A stretch of 64,000 nucleotides of DNA from Gracilaria gracilis (Eukaryota > Rhodophyta > Florideophyceae > Gracilariales > Gracilariaceae): contig JARGSG010000200.1 of the NCBI GenBank assembly GCA_030374805.1, positions 1-64,000 of the forward strand, in the 5' to 3' direction. The notes under the pieces were generated by a model. That model saw nothing but the letters and a program-made list of their open reading frames with translations, made no database searches and had not been told where the DNA came from. A program made the translations under genes and the position numbers. This document shows, piece by piece, positions 40,952 through 52,462 of this stretch (within the stretch, counting starts at the first letter, position 1; each line of letters begins with the position of its first letter).

Positions 40952-41946
40952 TTGGAGCAAAAAGTCTTATGTGACTTTGACATCGACGCCATGATTGATT
41001 TAGGTGAACTGTTACTCTTCCACAAGAACTTCGCATCGGAGCGCAAGCGAGGCGTTCAAATGCTCGAACGCGCCATTAAACAGACCGAACATCCGCTGGT
41101 TATGACTCACCTGGCGTACCACCTAATAAGAAATGGAAACGCAGTAGATCACCGTCGTGCCGTGTGGTTGCTCGAACGGTGGTTGAAATTGCGAGAAGAC
41201 TATTTTTCTCTCAACAAATTAGCACAATGCTATGAGAATGTAATTGGTGTTACAGCGAATTCTAATGTTGCTGTGCAGCTATACGAACGAGCTCTTCGGC
41301 TCGACAAAGATCCCGTTCTCATCTTCAATCTAGCCTTCGCCATGCTCAGGACACCAAGTTACCTCGCTCAAAGAAATCATGCTATATCGCTTTTCAAGAA
41401 GGCAATCCGTCAGACTTCAGAGGCCGAAATGATGAACAAGTTGGGACTTTTGTATGGTACAGGAAAGGGCAATCTCAATCAATGCCCTAAGAAGGCAATG
41501 AAATGGTATCGTCGTGCAATTCAAACATCAAACTACGTGCCTTCCATGTCTAATCTTGCTGATCTTCTTTTAAAGAATGAACCAAGCGACCAGGATATCG
41601 AACAGGCGGTTCGTTTGCTAGAAGATGCGATGGAAGAGGAACAAGAGCGAGATGTGAACATCACCTTGCAGCTGGCAGACACTTACCTGCTGTACGCAGT
41701 TAATCTGGAGCGAGCTGTTCGATTATATGAATCCGCAGCAATCCGTTTTAATTTAATGAGAGCCAAGTCAGAGCTGATTAGAATATGGGTTGATCGTCTA
41801 GGTTTTGGCCTTGATCATCGCCGAATATTTGAGTTTTGTCGTGATGACTACGACGAAAACAGAGAATTCGGTTCCCGTTTGATTGTGGGAGATATGTTAT
41901 GGACCGGTACTAACCACATGCACATGAGTCGTAGAGAAGCTATAAA
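40952..41946 (+). pseudogene. Sel1-repeat (SLR/TPR-like) gene, 5' fragment
   Basis: An open frame joins the end of the G3 relic; the first in-frame ATG is at 40991 (MIDLGELLLFHKN). About seven helical Sel1/TPR-like repeats follow, of the form A-x-x-L-x-x-A (KRGVQMLERAIKQTEHPLVM, LLYGTGKGNLNQCPKKAMKW, QAVRLLEDAMEEEQERDVN). Sel1 proteins are solenoid adaptors; no specific role can be given. The frame enters G4 at AATGTGGAG. The last five host bases are ATAAA, repeated after the element, and the codons continue in frame at 52463 (SRREAI then KILDSLLWT). The true N-terminus appears lost next to G3. An alternative ATG at 40911 is out of frame. Confidence 0.78.
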
Positions 41947-42798
41947 TGTGGAGCAACGCCTTTGGCGGGAAGAGCGCAAGCTCACGGAGACGTTCGGAAT
42001 CTTCCCCTCGACAGGGCAGCACAGCGAACGAAGCACTCCGGGAATGACACAGCTAAGCCGGGTGTAAATCCGAGGTCAAACCACCACGACAAGCGTCGGA
42101 GCGTGAGGCTGATTAGTAGTCGGTAGAGATCCCCGTGTTCACACGGTCACGAGATGAGTCCTCGAAAGAGAGTAGCACGGCAACGACAAGGTGTCGGGAA
42201 CGGATCACTGCGAACAGGGCAAAAAGGCGAACCCAAAAAGGAGAGAAAACAAACCACCAGAGTGGGGAAAAGAGAGAGAGAATAAAGCAAACCCAATACA
42301 GGGGTGAGTATACGACAATAGGTCGGAACGAGACACACAAATAGTGGTTATACTCTGAGCGCCACAAGGTTGGGTAACTATACGTGAACAACGCAGTCGT
42401 CACTCCACTTGGAGGTGAGCAATCCGCGAAGGCGTGATAGTTCGATCCAGAAGCCCTTGCTTGGCAAGGGGCAGTTTACTTGGGGAAACGGTGCTCAACC
42501 CTCTAAGTACTGAGCTCGGCGCACCACTGACAGTGGGTGCGCCGGGCAAAATAATCTATAAAATATCTAAGTAAATACAGCAATGCTGGGTGCACTGCCT
42601 CTGGCATATCCGTGCTACACGTGTGCTATTCACACCCGCTAAGCGGCGCCTCAAGCCGTGAAATCCACGTGTACATATGTGGAAATTACCTCAGCGAGGC
42701 GACACGCTAATAGCGGTGTAGCTCATATATATCTACTAACCCATGATGCGGAAATTAACTAAGTACCTCGAATCGCATCCAAGGAGTGTTGTCCTTCA
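41947..42798 (-). repeat. G4 3' LTR, 852 bp
   Basis: Starts TGTGGAGCAACGCC on the plus strand and ends GTCCTTCA at 42798. It matches 51606-52457 over its whole length with scattered substitutions. The host frame continues into it for about 40 codons before a stop at 42065. Confidence 0.93.
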
Positions 42799-44061
42799 TA
42801 TCTTCCTCCCTAAGAGTGAGCCATGCCGTCGCGATGGCGGGTCGAACTCCCAACCGTGGGCATAAAAGCGCATCCCCGAAGTGTTCGGATTCCATCTCGC
42901 CTCGCGAAGACCAAGTCACTACCACTTCAAAGTGCAAACCCCGCTCCAGCGACGATCAACCCTGTTCACAACAGTCTTCAACTCGCTGTCGCAGTCCGCT
43001 CCCTGTTTCGAGGTCCATGAACCACGGTGTGGGATAGCTGATTCGAGTTTGAGTCGCTCCATGGAAGTGGTTCTCAAATTCTTTGAATCTCCCTCGATAT
43101 GAGGTGTTGCGACCAACAGCCAAGTAGACGAATAATTGCCATCACGCGGATACGCGGTCCATAGCCCTGAAAAGGTGTGCAGCTTGTTTCGAGATCGAAA
43201 TCTTCACGCTTGAAGCGGTTCCCTCCACTATGCAGCTCAGAATCGGGGTGGGTTACAGCCCCGAACTTTGAAAGTAGGATATCGTTCAAACCAGCACAGC
43301 TGTGAGAAAACCTAATAAAGGGTCGAGCTTCTGAAATCCAGAGCTTTTATTTAAGACCAAGATTGTTGGGATTTAACACCATTGAATGGGAAAGCGCGGG
43401 CCGTTTCAGTTCACCGAAATGCAGTCTTAAAATAGAATCCCGAACTGAAACGGCGCCATAACTCCAAAGTTCTTCGAGATAATTGACTTCCGTCTTCGCC
43501 AAACAGTTCATAAAGATCCAGAATAACCTGGTGATGGCCCGTTAAAGAAAAGGATTGAAACCCACTGAGTTACGGGTATTGCGCAGAAGACCTCCAGAAA
43601 ATACTGTAGCAGCAAGATACACGAGATCGTGAATCGAGAACCATTACCAGAAACGACTGGGAATCAATGCCAACGCATTATGCCGATACTTTGATGACCA
43701 CAAGAGAGTGTAAACAGTAAAGTACTTCGCGGTAGGCGGTTTCGAACATGGTTGAACATCGGCAACTGAATATTTCCGCCAGGGGCGTGTACAACACAAA
43801 CGGTATTCCTACCGGTAAATTGCGTGATGCGCACGGAAACAGCGCACCCTTGTGAAGGGGAAACCCATGTGCACGCGGTCGTAATGAGGACAGTGAGCCA
43901 ACGAGCTGGGAGAGAACCCCTCAGGATAATTAATCCGAAAAAACAAACGTGGGCGACCGAAGACGACACCAGTCGAACTCCGTCCACCAAAAACCAATCT
44001 CCACTTCATATTCATTCACTTCCTTCTAGATGAGCTAGCTTCTTCTCCTTCGGGGCGTGTT
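42799..44061 (-). other. G4 3' non-coding region
   Basis: About 1.2 kb between the chromodomain and the 3' LTR with no recognised domain on either strand. The inner end carries GGGAGGAAGATA on the minus strand, directly before the LTR start, a good polypurine tract. The length is unusual for a gypsy element and could hold decayed extra coding sequence. Confidence 0.55.
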
Positions 44062-45669
44062 ATCCCACTTGGGCGTTGACAATTGTCGCCGGGAGACCCG
44101 TGAGAGTACGCCGATGGTACTGCACCACTTTCGATCGTGAAAGATGCTCAATTGGCTCATCCGAGTCAGCCTCGGGTCCGTAGCCGTACCAACGTACAAG
44201 ATACTGTATTTACCTCAACGGGTGGTATGAGTGTTTCACTATGTGGTCGACTATGAACTCCTGTCGGAAGACTTCCCGGCCTTGCCGTGTGATTACGACA
44301 TCCTGCTTCGGAGAGCTCTCCGGCAGCTCTACTGTGTGTGGCACTGCGTCGGTGCTCCGGTCAGACCGTGTTAGGTCAACAAGGTTGGTGGCACTGTACC
44401 TCCGCGGTGTGCTACCCCACTTGGGTCGATTGTCACGCGTCTCGCGGTGTCGGTGTTCCCGATGCCTTGGTTTGCTAGAGTTCCTTCTCCCGCGGGAGTC
44501 CCAAGTGGGCGTACCGCAAGCTTGCGTGGTAGCGACAGTCTCGACGTAGTTGGGTGGGTCGTCGAAGGTGCTCCCGTCAACGGTAACCCTAATTGAACCG
44601 ACCTCGCCGTGGTGGCACGTGACGTTGTCAACGGGTGGCCGTCATTGGTCCGCGCCGTGGCGTGTTCCGCCTCCGTATGCATGGGAGGTATCAGCTCGGT
44701 TTGTCGACGTGGTTCGCTCGCTGAGCTGATCTCCCTTACAGGTGTATTCCGTGTGCTACGGTTGGCACTTCCCTGCTGGGCATTTAGCGACGTGTCCACG
44801 GTGTGGCCCGCCTCAGGCGTGTTGGGCGACTTAGTCTCCGACGACTCTTCTCCGTCTCGGACGTTCGATCTCAACGGCGCCTTAGGCAGTATTTCCACTC
44901 CGTTATGCGACTTAGTCACTCCAGGCGCGCTATGCAGCGTAGGCAACGGCTTCGCCGGTAACGACTGAGTCTCCTCGGTCCTGTCCCGCACGGCGGTAGT
45001 GTCTGGTGACGATTCCGCTTCTGCGTTGATTCGCGGCGACCTCGAAGAGACGCCGGGCTCCCGAGAGGGCTTTGATTGCGCATTAGCGGTGTCTCTCTTC
45101 CGTGCCACACGGTGTTCCTCACGCGACAGCGCGGAAGCATGACGATTAACGAGTCCCTTCCCCTCCTTAGATAGAGCGACATGGGGAGTGGGGGTCAACG
45201 CGCCAAGGCAACGAATAATTACGCCAGGCGGCGGGGCTTCAGACAGCGAAGCGCCAGGGCGCGTAGAGTCCGATAACATCGGCAAATCCGAAAGTCCCCT
45301 ATTAGGGTGTGGTACCTCCCTAGGGCGGTCGATCGGGGGTGAGTCCGGTGTGTCTGTAGTGTTCGTTTCCGCTTTTGCGGTAGAATGTCCACTTGATGGT
45401 TCGTTTCCCGCAGGCGGGGGTGCAAAAACCACACGATCGCGGGAAATGCGTTCGTGTTGCTGACCCGTCTCCACTACGACTGTGTCGGATTCCACAGCAA
45501 TTGTCTTGAAGGGACCGTCTGCGACGGGTGAGAGCTTGTGGCGTTTCTCCTTGCCTGGGTTCCAATACTCCTTACGTATGAACACATAGTCCCCTTCCTT
45601 AAGGGCGGGCGGTCTTCGAGGGGATCGCTCATCGAAATCACGCTTATATGCGACTTGTGACCGGGCCAT
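44062..45669 (-). pseudogene. G4 integrase C-terminus, long disordered tail and chromodomain
   Basis: Starts with the integrase C-terminal SH3-like region (ALKEGDYVFIRKEYWNPGKE, DGPFKTIAVESDTVVV). About 300 residues of Pro/Ser/Thr/Arg-rich low-complexity sequence follow, up to a stop at 44371. In a shifted frame near 44270-44110 a chromodomain is readable: EFIVDHIVKHSYHPLR, a TAA, then IQYLVRWYGYGPEADSDE. The YLVRWYGYG core has the usual aromatic spacing. The tail is far longer than the usual integrase-chromodomain linker. Stops in and before the chromodomain indicate decay. Confidence 0.78.
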
Positions 45670-45726
45670 TGACTGTTGTGCTGCAGGGACCAGCTTGGTA
45701 AGCCATGTCTTCCAGGTTTCCCTGTA

Positions 45727-46482
45727 TCACTTCGTCGAAGGAAATTGATCCAGCGTTGGCTGTGCTTCGAGCGCCACGGGCGGTGGGGTGCGAGACAGCA
45801 CCAATTCAAATGGAGTCAATCCCGTAGTACGGTGTACCTGAGTGTTGTATGCGAATGTCAGCGCATCGGTGAACAGGTCCCACTTTGTGGGATGATCGGC
45901 TACGTATGAACGGAGTGCTGCTAACAGCGTCCGGTTAAACCGTTCAGCCTGCCCATTACACTGGGGGTGGTAGGTTGTCGTAAAGAGATTCTTGACATCC
46001 ACATTTCTGCATAAATCCCTGAAGAACCGGGAAGCAAACTGTTTCCCGTTGTCGGAGAGTAGATTCACCGGTGGACCGTAGACGAATGCCCAATGGGTGA
46101 CGAATGCTTGCGCAACCGTCCATGGCGTGATTCTCCGTAATGGTACGGTACGAACGAGTTTCGAGAAACGATCCGTGATCACGAGTAGAAATTTGTTACG
46201 CCACTTGGTAGCGAGGAACGGTCCCAAAATATCGATTGCTACGAATTCCAGGGGCGCCCTTGCGGGGAAGAGCTTCAACTTCGTCGCATGGCGGCGAAGC
46301 TTGACGCGATTCCGAGCACACTCGGGACAGAACCGCGCAGTTGCGTAGCAATCCACAGCCATTGCTGGCCAGTAGAATTTCCTTCGCAATGTAAGGTACA
46401 GTTTCCGTCCTCCGACGTGGCCACTAAGTTTGGCATAGTGTGATAAGTGTAACACCCGAGATTGTAGGGCGTGTGGCACCAC
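45727..46482 (-). pseudogene. G4 integrase core
   Basis: Same frame as the RT-RNase H ORF upstream but separated by stops at 46780 and about 46496. Zinc-binding H2C2 region (HLSHYAKLSGHVGGRK, CPECARNRVK), then the catalytic core: FVAIDILGPF, LLSDNGKQFASRFF and HPQCNGQAERFNRTL, so D, D and E are all present. It ends at TAA 45727, after which the same frame continues (YRETWKTWLTKLVPAAQQ). Confidence 0.85.
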
Positions 46483-46779
46483 TATTTGTGGGTTTTAAGT
46501 TACCGTGCGAACGAGATATCCAATATCATTCACCCGAAAGGAGAGATCAGCTCCTCCATTGAGTTGCGCCCAAATCTTCGTGCAGTAGGGATCGGTGAAT
46601 TGTTCCCTAACCATCTCCTCCGTTGTGACGGGTACGAAGTTCCCTGGTAAGGGGTTCGCACTTTCGCTGACAGCGAGTAGGTCATCCAGTTCCTGGTCAA
46701 AATCCAGTTCGTCTGGCCATTCCTCTTCGATATCATCCAGTTCACCTGCGGTGTGGTCGTCAACTGCGAAGCAAGGTAT

Positions 46780-47958
46780 TTACTCGTCATCGACGGCTAA
46801 CGCTTCCCCTGTGGTGGGTAGGCGAGAAAGAGCGTCGGCTTGTGTATTGTTAGCGCCCTTCTTGTAGGCGACGGCGAAGTCGAGCTCTGCAAGACGCAGT
46901 CTCCAACGCATTAAGCGGCCTGAAGGCTTCGATATGGAGAGTAGCCATCTCAATAATGAGGGATCCGTGTAAACGGTGAAATGAGCGCCCATGAGGTAGG
47001 GGCGTAGTGTGCATAATGCCCACACTACTGCAAAACATTCCTTCTTCGAGACGGAGTAATTCTTCTCATGCACGTTCAACGAACGGGACCAGTACCCAAT
47101 GGGCTTGCGTTTCCCCTCTGGGGTAGTTTGAAACAGGGCGCAGCCTACCTGGTAGTCACTAGAATCCGTGTCCACGGTATATGGAAGTCCCGGTTTCGGT
47201 AGTGACAGTACTGGTGCCGTGGTTACAGCCTCTTTGAGAGAGTTAAAGGCTTCCGTCTGAGTAGACGTGAATGGGTCCAACTTAGGCGGTTGACCCTTCC
47301 GCAGAAGCGCGTTGAGAGGTGCCGCAATGTCCGCGAAGTTGGGAATAAACCGTCTATAGACGTTGAATAATCCTAGAAAGGATCTCAGTTCAGTCTGGGT
47401 AGTCGGTTCCGTGGCCTGTTTCAGCGACTTTATCCGAGCTTCCTCGATCATGACACGTCCTGGACGGATTATGTGACCCAGATACTTGACAGTATCCGTG
47501 AAGAATTCGCATTTTCTCAGCTTGAGTGTCACTCCGGCGTCCGGTACCGTGGCTATTATGTCTCTCACATGTGTGAGGTGATCATCCAGATTATCTGAGA
47601 ATACAATTACGTCGTCAAGGTAGACGAGACAAGTACGCCACTTGAAGCGGGCCAGTAAAATATCAATAGCACGCTGAAAAGTAGCGGAAGCATTGGTTAA
47701 ACCAAAGGGCATCCGTTTAAAACGGTAGAGGCCATAATGGCAGACAAACGCTGTCTTGTCATGATCCTGCTTTCTCACTGGAACCTGCCAGCATCCCCAG
47801 TTAGCATCCAATGCCGTGAATACGGTAGCATTTCCTAGAGAATCGATGTATTCATCCATACGTGGAATAGGGTACACGTCCTTGACGGTAAGAGCGTTTA
47901 GACGACGATAATCGATACAGAAGCGCCAGGAACCATCCGGTTTCGGACCCAGTACCAC
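46780..47958 (-). CDS. G4 RT-RNase H, 392-aa open segment
   Basis: An intact stretch of polymerase: FCIDYRRLNALTVKDVYPIP, ALDANWGCWQVPV, MPFGLTNASATFQRAID and the catalytic CLVYLDDVIVFS, followed by the thumb (YLGHIIRPGR) and RNase H (VDTDSSDYQVGCALF, FTVYTDPSLLRWLL). It has no start of its own; a frameshift between 47988 and 47958 separates it from the protease ORF. RNase H has TDS and TDP blocks with acidic residues in place. Confidence 0.85.
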   Translation of the reverse strand: MVLGPKPDGSWRFCIDYRRLNALTVKDVYPIPRMDEYIDSLGNATVFTALDANWGCWQVPVRKQDHDKTAFVCHYGLYRFKRMPFGLTNASATFQRAIDILLARFKWRTCLVYLDDVIVFSDNLDDHLTHVRDIIATVPDAGVTLKLRKCEFFTDTVKYLGHIIRPGRVMIEEARIKSLKQATEPTTQTELRSFLGLFNVYRRFIPNFADIAAPLNALLRKGQPPKLDPFTSTQTEAFNSLKEAVTTAPVLSLPKPGLPYTVDTDSSDYQVGCALFQTTPEGKRKPIGYWSRSLNVHEKNYSVSKKECFAVVWALCTLRPYLMGAHFTVYTDPSLLRWLLSISKPSGRLMRWRLRLAELDFAVAYKKGANNTQADALSRLPTTGEALAVDDE

Positions 47959-47987
47959 TGGTGATGCCTACGGCGAATGTGCCGGTT

Positions 47988-49320
47988 CTATAACTCTGCA
48001 CGGTGCATCTTGTCCACCTGAAATTGCTCTTCTTCTCTGGCCTTGGGCCCTGCTCTGTACGGATGTTGGGCTACTGGCCGAGAGTTCGGAAGGAGATCAA
48101 TCCGGTGTTCCGTGGTATTTATCTCTCCGAGAGAACCATCCCACATTTTGGTGAATTCACGAAGCATATCGCGCAGTCGATTGCGGTGTGTCTCCGGAAC
48201 ATGTCCGAGGTCGAGTTCTTCCAATTCCTTCACTGGGTCCAATTGGTCGTAACTCGTCGGAACGCGTGTCTTCTCTGTTTTAACAGGTTGCTGACCCGAG
48301 AGACTCGGCGACGGAGACGAATGAGATTCATACTCCTCCCCCTCCTTAGAGTGAACGATTCCAAGCACATCGGCAGCAGTCATCTTCGTCGGTACCAACG
48401 CAGTTGGATGCGGCATGACCGAGCCAATTACTTGGTTCTTCACCAGACACTGGGCTTTTTTGCCTAGATTGGCTATCAACACGTAAAACGGATTATCCGG
48501 TTTCACCTGGACAACTCCATTAGCAATGGCAAGAGAGTATTTATCATACAACGACGGCAATGGCTGAACGATTCGTAAACCGTGTTGACGGGAATTCACC
48601 TGTACCCAGACTTGAGACTCTGGAGGCACGTGTGTCACGGAGGCAACACGAAGCTTCGTAGATTCCCAAGAACTCGGTGGTGCTTCCTGAGCCGCAGGTA
48701 GAGGTACATGCTTCTTGAAGGCATGCCTCAAAGGACGACGAACAATCGGCACGGACGAAACATCTTCCATTTCAACACGCCTCTGGTGGGGCCTAATGGC
48801 ATCGACAAAGCGGTCGCAATAGTCACAGCCCAAAATGACTGGGGCGGCCAGGGACCGACAAACGACAAAGTCGAGCTTCACCACGCATGAGTCCAAGCGA
48901 ATTATCAACTCGATGTATCCTACCGTTGACAACGGGTTGTTATTCGCGTCAGCGACGTCAGGAATGTCGCCACGGCGAATGTGTGACCGCAAGGCGGGTG
49001 ACAATGCTGTCTCAACAATGAAGTTCGGACCTGCGCCTGTATCTAATACAGTGAGATAACGCACCATAAACTGGGGTGAAAGGCCAAGGTCGGCATAGAC
49101 CTTGTAATTGCGTTTGGCCATCACCATAACTCTATCCGGGAACCGGTTATTTCTTACCTGTATCTACGGTCGCCGAAGAACACCAAGGTGTTCTGAGTTC
49201 ACGTCTTCGACGGCCTGTTTCCTTGAGAGGATTCGGACTTGGGAGCGAGGCAGGGACGCCTCGGGCGCCTTCAGCCTCAACTCTGAGGGCGCCTCTTCAA
49301 GAGAGGAGACTCCCACAATT
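47988..49320 (-). pseudogene. G4 protease and RT N-terminal region
   Basis: The pol frame opens at the gag stop (AAAACTAA) in the -1 frame and reads KLIVGVSSLEEAPSELRL, paralleling G3. TAG near 49165 replaces the Trp of RRPW. From 49127 the ORF is open: protease TVLDTGAGPNFIVE, then VVCRSLAAPVILGCDYCDRF, a linker, and the RT entry EHRIDLLPNSRPVAQHPYR. It breaks at KMHRAEL, just before the conserved RT fingers. Confidence 0.82.
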
Positions 49321-51443
49321 AGTTTTTCTGAGCAGATTCCGCCTGAGGCGTGTGCTCAGTGTTCTGAACCATTGATGCCTGGACCCCAGCGGCAGAAGCG
49401 TCGGCAGTAGCGGTTGAATTTCCCTCGAGAGGGGTAAGGGGGTGAGAGGTCACCATGTTCTGGGCAATCGGAGCCGCAATTGTGCGTGGAATATCCATCT
49501 TCGCGCGGATGTACGATGCCATCGGAACAGAAGCCTTCTCCTCAGGTGAGAGGGATTCGTAGTTGGCAATGACTTGTGCCCATTCACGCATGATTAAAAC
49601 GCACTGCGGTGAAGTATGCCCTCGCGTATAGCAGAGATGACAGATCAATCCAACAATGGCATTGACGTTCCGAGTATTCGAGAATCGCACCGCTGCGCGG
49701 GAAGCTTGCCAGCCAGGCCGTGAAGCCCGGGTTCCACCGTTCTTATATGACAGTCGAGGGGGTCGAACTTGGTTCGAATCTGCATACAGCAGTGTATCGT
49801 CCGGAGCCGTTTAAAACGATGCATATGTGGTTGAGGGAAACTCCGTTGTCGGGATTGAAAGCACTTCGCTACGGGCAAAGTGCACCTGATCATACTCCTT
49901 ATTGGAGTGTTGCTCAGCCAGCATTGACGCCGATGGGGTTCCCGATTCCAACATCAACGCTTTAGCGGACTTCAACCGGGTACCCGGAACTCGTGCGCGT
50001 AGCGCTTCGCCTTCGGCGCGTGCATACTGCACCAGTTCCAAGTACGTAGTCTTACGGTTCTCTTCACGGCGACGGGCCACTAGGTTCCGTATAGCCGGAT
50101 CTAGTTCATCAACGAACATGGTAAAACGCTCTTGAGCTGAATAAACATTTCCGCAACGGTGGAAAGCCTTATTCAGACGCACGGAGTAATCGGTTTCCGT
50201 TTCGCCGGGGCGTTGTTTGGTGTCTCTCAGAGCGAGGATAGGCGACTGGATAGCGGTGCCAGGAGCATAGGGCCTTAGTAGATACTGAACTGCTTCAGGC
50301 CAGAAGTTAACCCCTCCTTCAGAAGCGCGCGATGAACCTCTTACAGAATTGTACTGATCTTCCGCAAGTCCGCGTGAAAAACAGGGCAGCGTGACAAACG
50401 CCTGTCCTCCATTCATCCCAAGGATGTCGGCTTCCGCTACAACGCGTGATAGAAAATCCAACACCAATATGGGATCATCGCCTGTAAACAGTTTATTACG
50501 GAGCGACAGCTGCATCCGTTTGATACAGTCTTTGACCTTTCCCGTCCCACGGGGAGTTCTGGCAAATGAGGATTCCTCCAAACGGTAATACTGGTAGGAC
50601 AACAGCTTCTTGTAGAGCAGATTCGTAGGCTTCAACTCTTTTAATCCAGAGTGCTTCCTTCCCTTTGATCGGACGCGTATACCACCTTGGGTGGCTGATG
50701 ACCGCTTTGAGCGTCACGAACGCTCACGAGGGGCTTCTTATACTGACGAGTCGGACGAATCAGACCGGGTTGACCGGCGTGAAGAAAGAGAGGATGCCGA
50801 CGAATCAGAGTCGTAGTTCTTCCGCTCCTTGCGTACTTTGGATCCACCGACCATCTTGTCACGGTGTGAAACAGCAAACGGCTCAGCCAGGCGATTGGAT
50901 CCAACCAGGACGGTTTTTTCCACCGTTTCTAGACGGGCGCGGAGGCGAGTAAACTTTGCAGCCACGTCCTCCACGAAAATAAGCGGGTCCTCCGAAAGCT
51001 TCCAAGAGGGAATTGACATCACCACTAAATACGGGGAGATCCTCAGAAAAGTCCTGCAAAGCAGTGTCATCCACCTTCTTTCGAAGTAGCGACAACTCTT
51101 TAGCAAGGGTAGCATGGGCAGCCCGCGTGGAGCGGAGCTGTTGTTCCACAGTTAAGTGGGGGGTGTCATTGACAGGGGCCCTCAGAGGTGCCTCAAGGGT
51201 GGGAACTACGGAAGGTACCGTACCTCCTACGATAGGGGCGGGACCAGCAAGGACAGGAGTCGGTCCATCATCTCGATGAGGGTTGATCAACGACGTGGGC
51301 GGAAGTCGAGTGGTCGTCGGCACAGCTTCAGTAGCCGGCATCCCTTCGGTCCGGGACCGTGAACGGGTGGGGATCCGTGATGGAAGTGGCGGATCCGATC
51401 TTCCAGTGTGACTGCGTGTCTTCGGCTGATCTGACAGCGTCAT
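49319..51443 (-). pseudogene. G4 Gag, broken by frameshifts
   Basis: ATG at 51443. Pro/Thr-rich N-terminus, then a coiled coil (VEQQLRSTRAAHATLAKELS). A frame change near 50980 moves to LIFVEDVAAKFTRLRARLE and a Ser/Asp/Arg-rich linker ending at 50738. The capsid-like core (50635-49811) matches G3 almost line for line (YKKLLSYQYYRLEESS, ETETDYSVRLNKAFHRCGN). The zinc knuckle ICHLCYTRGHTSPQCVL is in 49690-49319. The final codons QKN and stop overlap the -1 pol frame. Confidence 0.85.
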
Positions 51444-51587
51444 GACAAGAACAACCGTACAACGGGATAATCGACAGCCAAATGGATTGGGACTTCGAGT
51501 GAACTTCCAAATGGAGACAAGGGCTAAAGCACTAACCTCGCCACGAGTGAATTCACGAGTGAATCTTCCGACAAAAATTAATTGTTT

Positions 51588-51603
51588 CTATGTCGGGAGA
51601 CCA
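51588..51603 (-). other. Primer-binding site of G4
   Basis: TGGTCTCCCGACATAG on the minus strand, two bases after the 5' LTR end, conserved with G3. Confidence 0.65.
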
Positions 51604-51605
51604 CT

Positions 51606-52457
51606 TGTAGAGGAACGCCTTTGGCGGGAAAAGCGCAGGCTCACGAAGACGTTCGAAATCTTCCCCTCGACAGAGCAGCACAGCGAACGAAGCACTCCGG
51701 GAATGACACAGCTAAGCTGAGTGTAAATCCGAGGTCAAACCACCACGACAAGCGTCGGAGCGTGAGGCTGATTAGTAGTCGGTAGAGATCCACGTGTTCA
51801 CACGGTCACGAGATGAGTCCTCGAAAGAGAGTAGCATGGCAACGACAAGGTGTCGGGAACGGACCACAGCAAACAGGGCAAAAAGGCGAACCCAAAAAGG
51901 GGAGAAAGCAAAACACCAGAGTGGGGAAAAGAGAGGGAGAATAAAGCAAACCCAATACAGGGGTGAGTATACGACAATAGGTCGGAACGAGACACACAAA
52001 TAGTGGTTATACTCTGAGCACCACAAGGTTGGGTAACTATACGTGAACAACGCAGTCGTCACTCCACTTGGAGGTGAGCAATCCGCGAAGGCGTGATAGT
52101 TAGATCCAGAAGCCCTTGCTTGGCAAGGGGCAGTTTACTTGGGGAAGCGGTCCTCAACCCTCTAAGTACTGAGCTCGGCGCACCACTGACAGTGGGTGCG
52201 CCGGGCAAAATAACCTATAAAATATCTAAGTAAATACAGCAATGCTGGGTGCACTGCCTCTGGCATATCCGTGCTACACGTGTGCTATTCACACCCGCTA
52301 AGCGGCGCCTCGAGCCGTGAAATCCACGTGTACATATGTGGAAATTACCTCAGCGAGGCGACACGCTAATAGCGGTGTAGCTCATATATATCTACTAACC
52401 CATGATGCGGAAATTAATTAAGTACCTCAAATCGCTTCCAAGGAGTGTTATGTTTCA
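51606..52457 (-). repeat. G4 5' LTR, 852 bp
   Basis: Partner of 41947-42798. The outer plus-strand end ATGTTTCA is followed by the ATAAA duplication and by resumed Sel1-gene codons. Confidence 0.93.
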
Positions 52458-52462
52458 ATAAA

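Larger units (their letters stand above)
41947..52457 (-). mobile_element. Ty3/gypsy chromovirus G4, 10.5 kb
   Basis: Flanked by ATAAA on both sides (41942-41946, 52458-52462). Both LTRs are 852 bp (41947-42798, 51606-52457), reading TGAA...CTACA on the minus strand. Order on the minus strand: 5' LTR, primer site, gag, protease, RT-RNase H, integrase, long disordered tail, chromodomain, about 1.2 kb of non-coding sequence, polypurine tract (GGGAGGAAGATA) and 3' LTR. Several stops and frameshifts make it defective. It interrupts a plus-strand Sel1-repeat gene and is antisense to it. Confidence 0.93.

Noticed and set aside
42135-42403. ORFs inside the G4 LTRs on both strands (also 51772-52062)
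   Set aside because: The same ORFs recur in both LTR copies with no domain; they are incidental to repeated LTR sequence.
43664-44015. Minus-strand ORFs downstream of the G4 chromodomain as an accessory gene
   Set aside because: Short, overlapping and without any recognisable motif or similarity to the G2 accessory ORFs.
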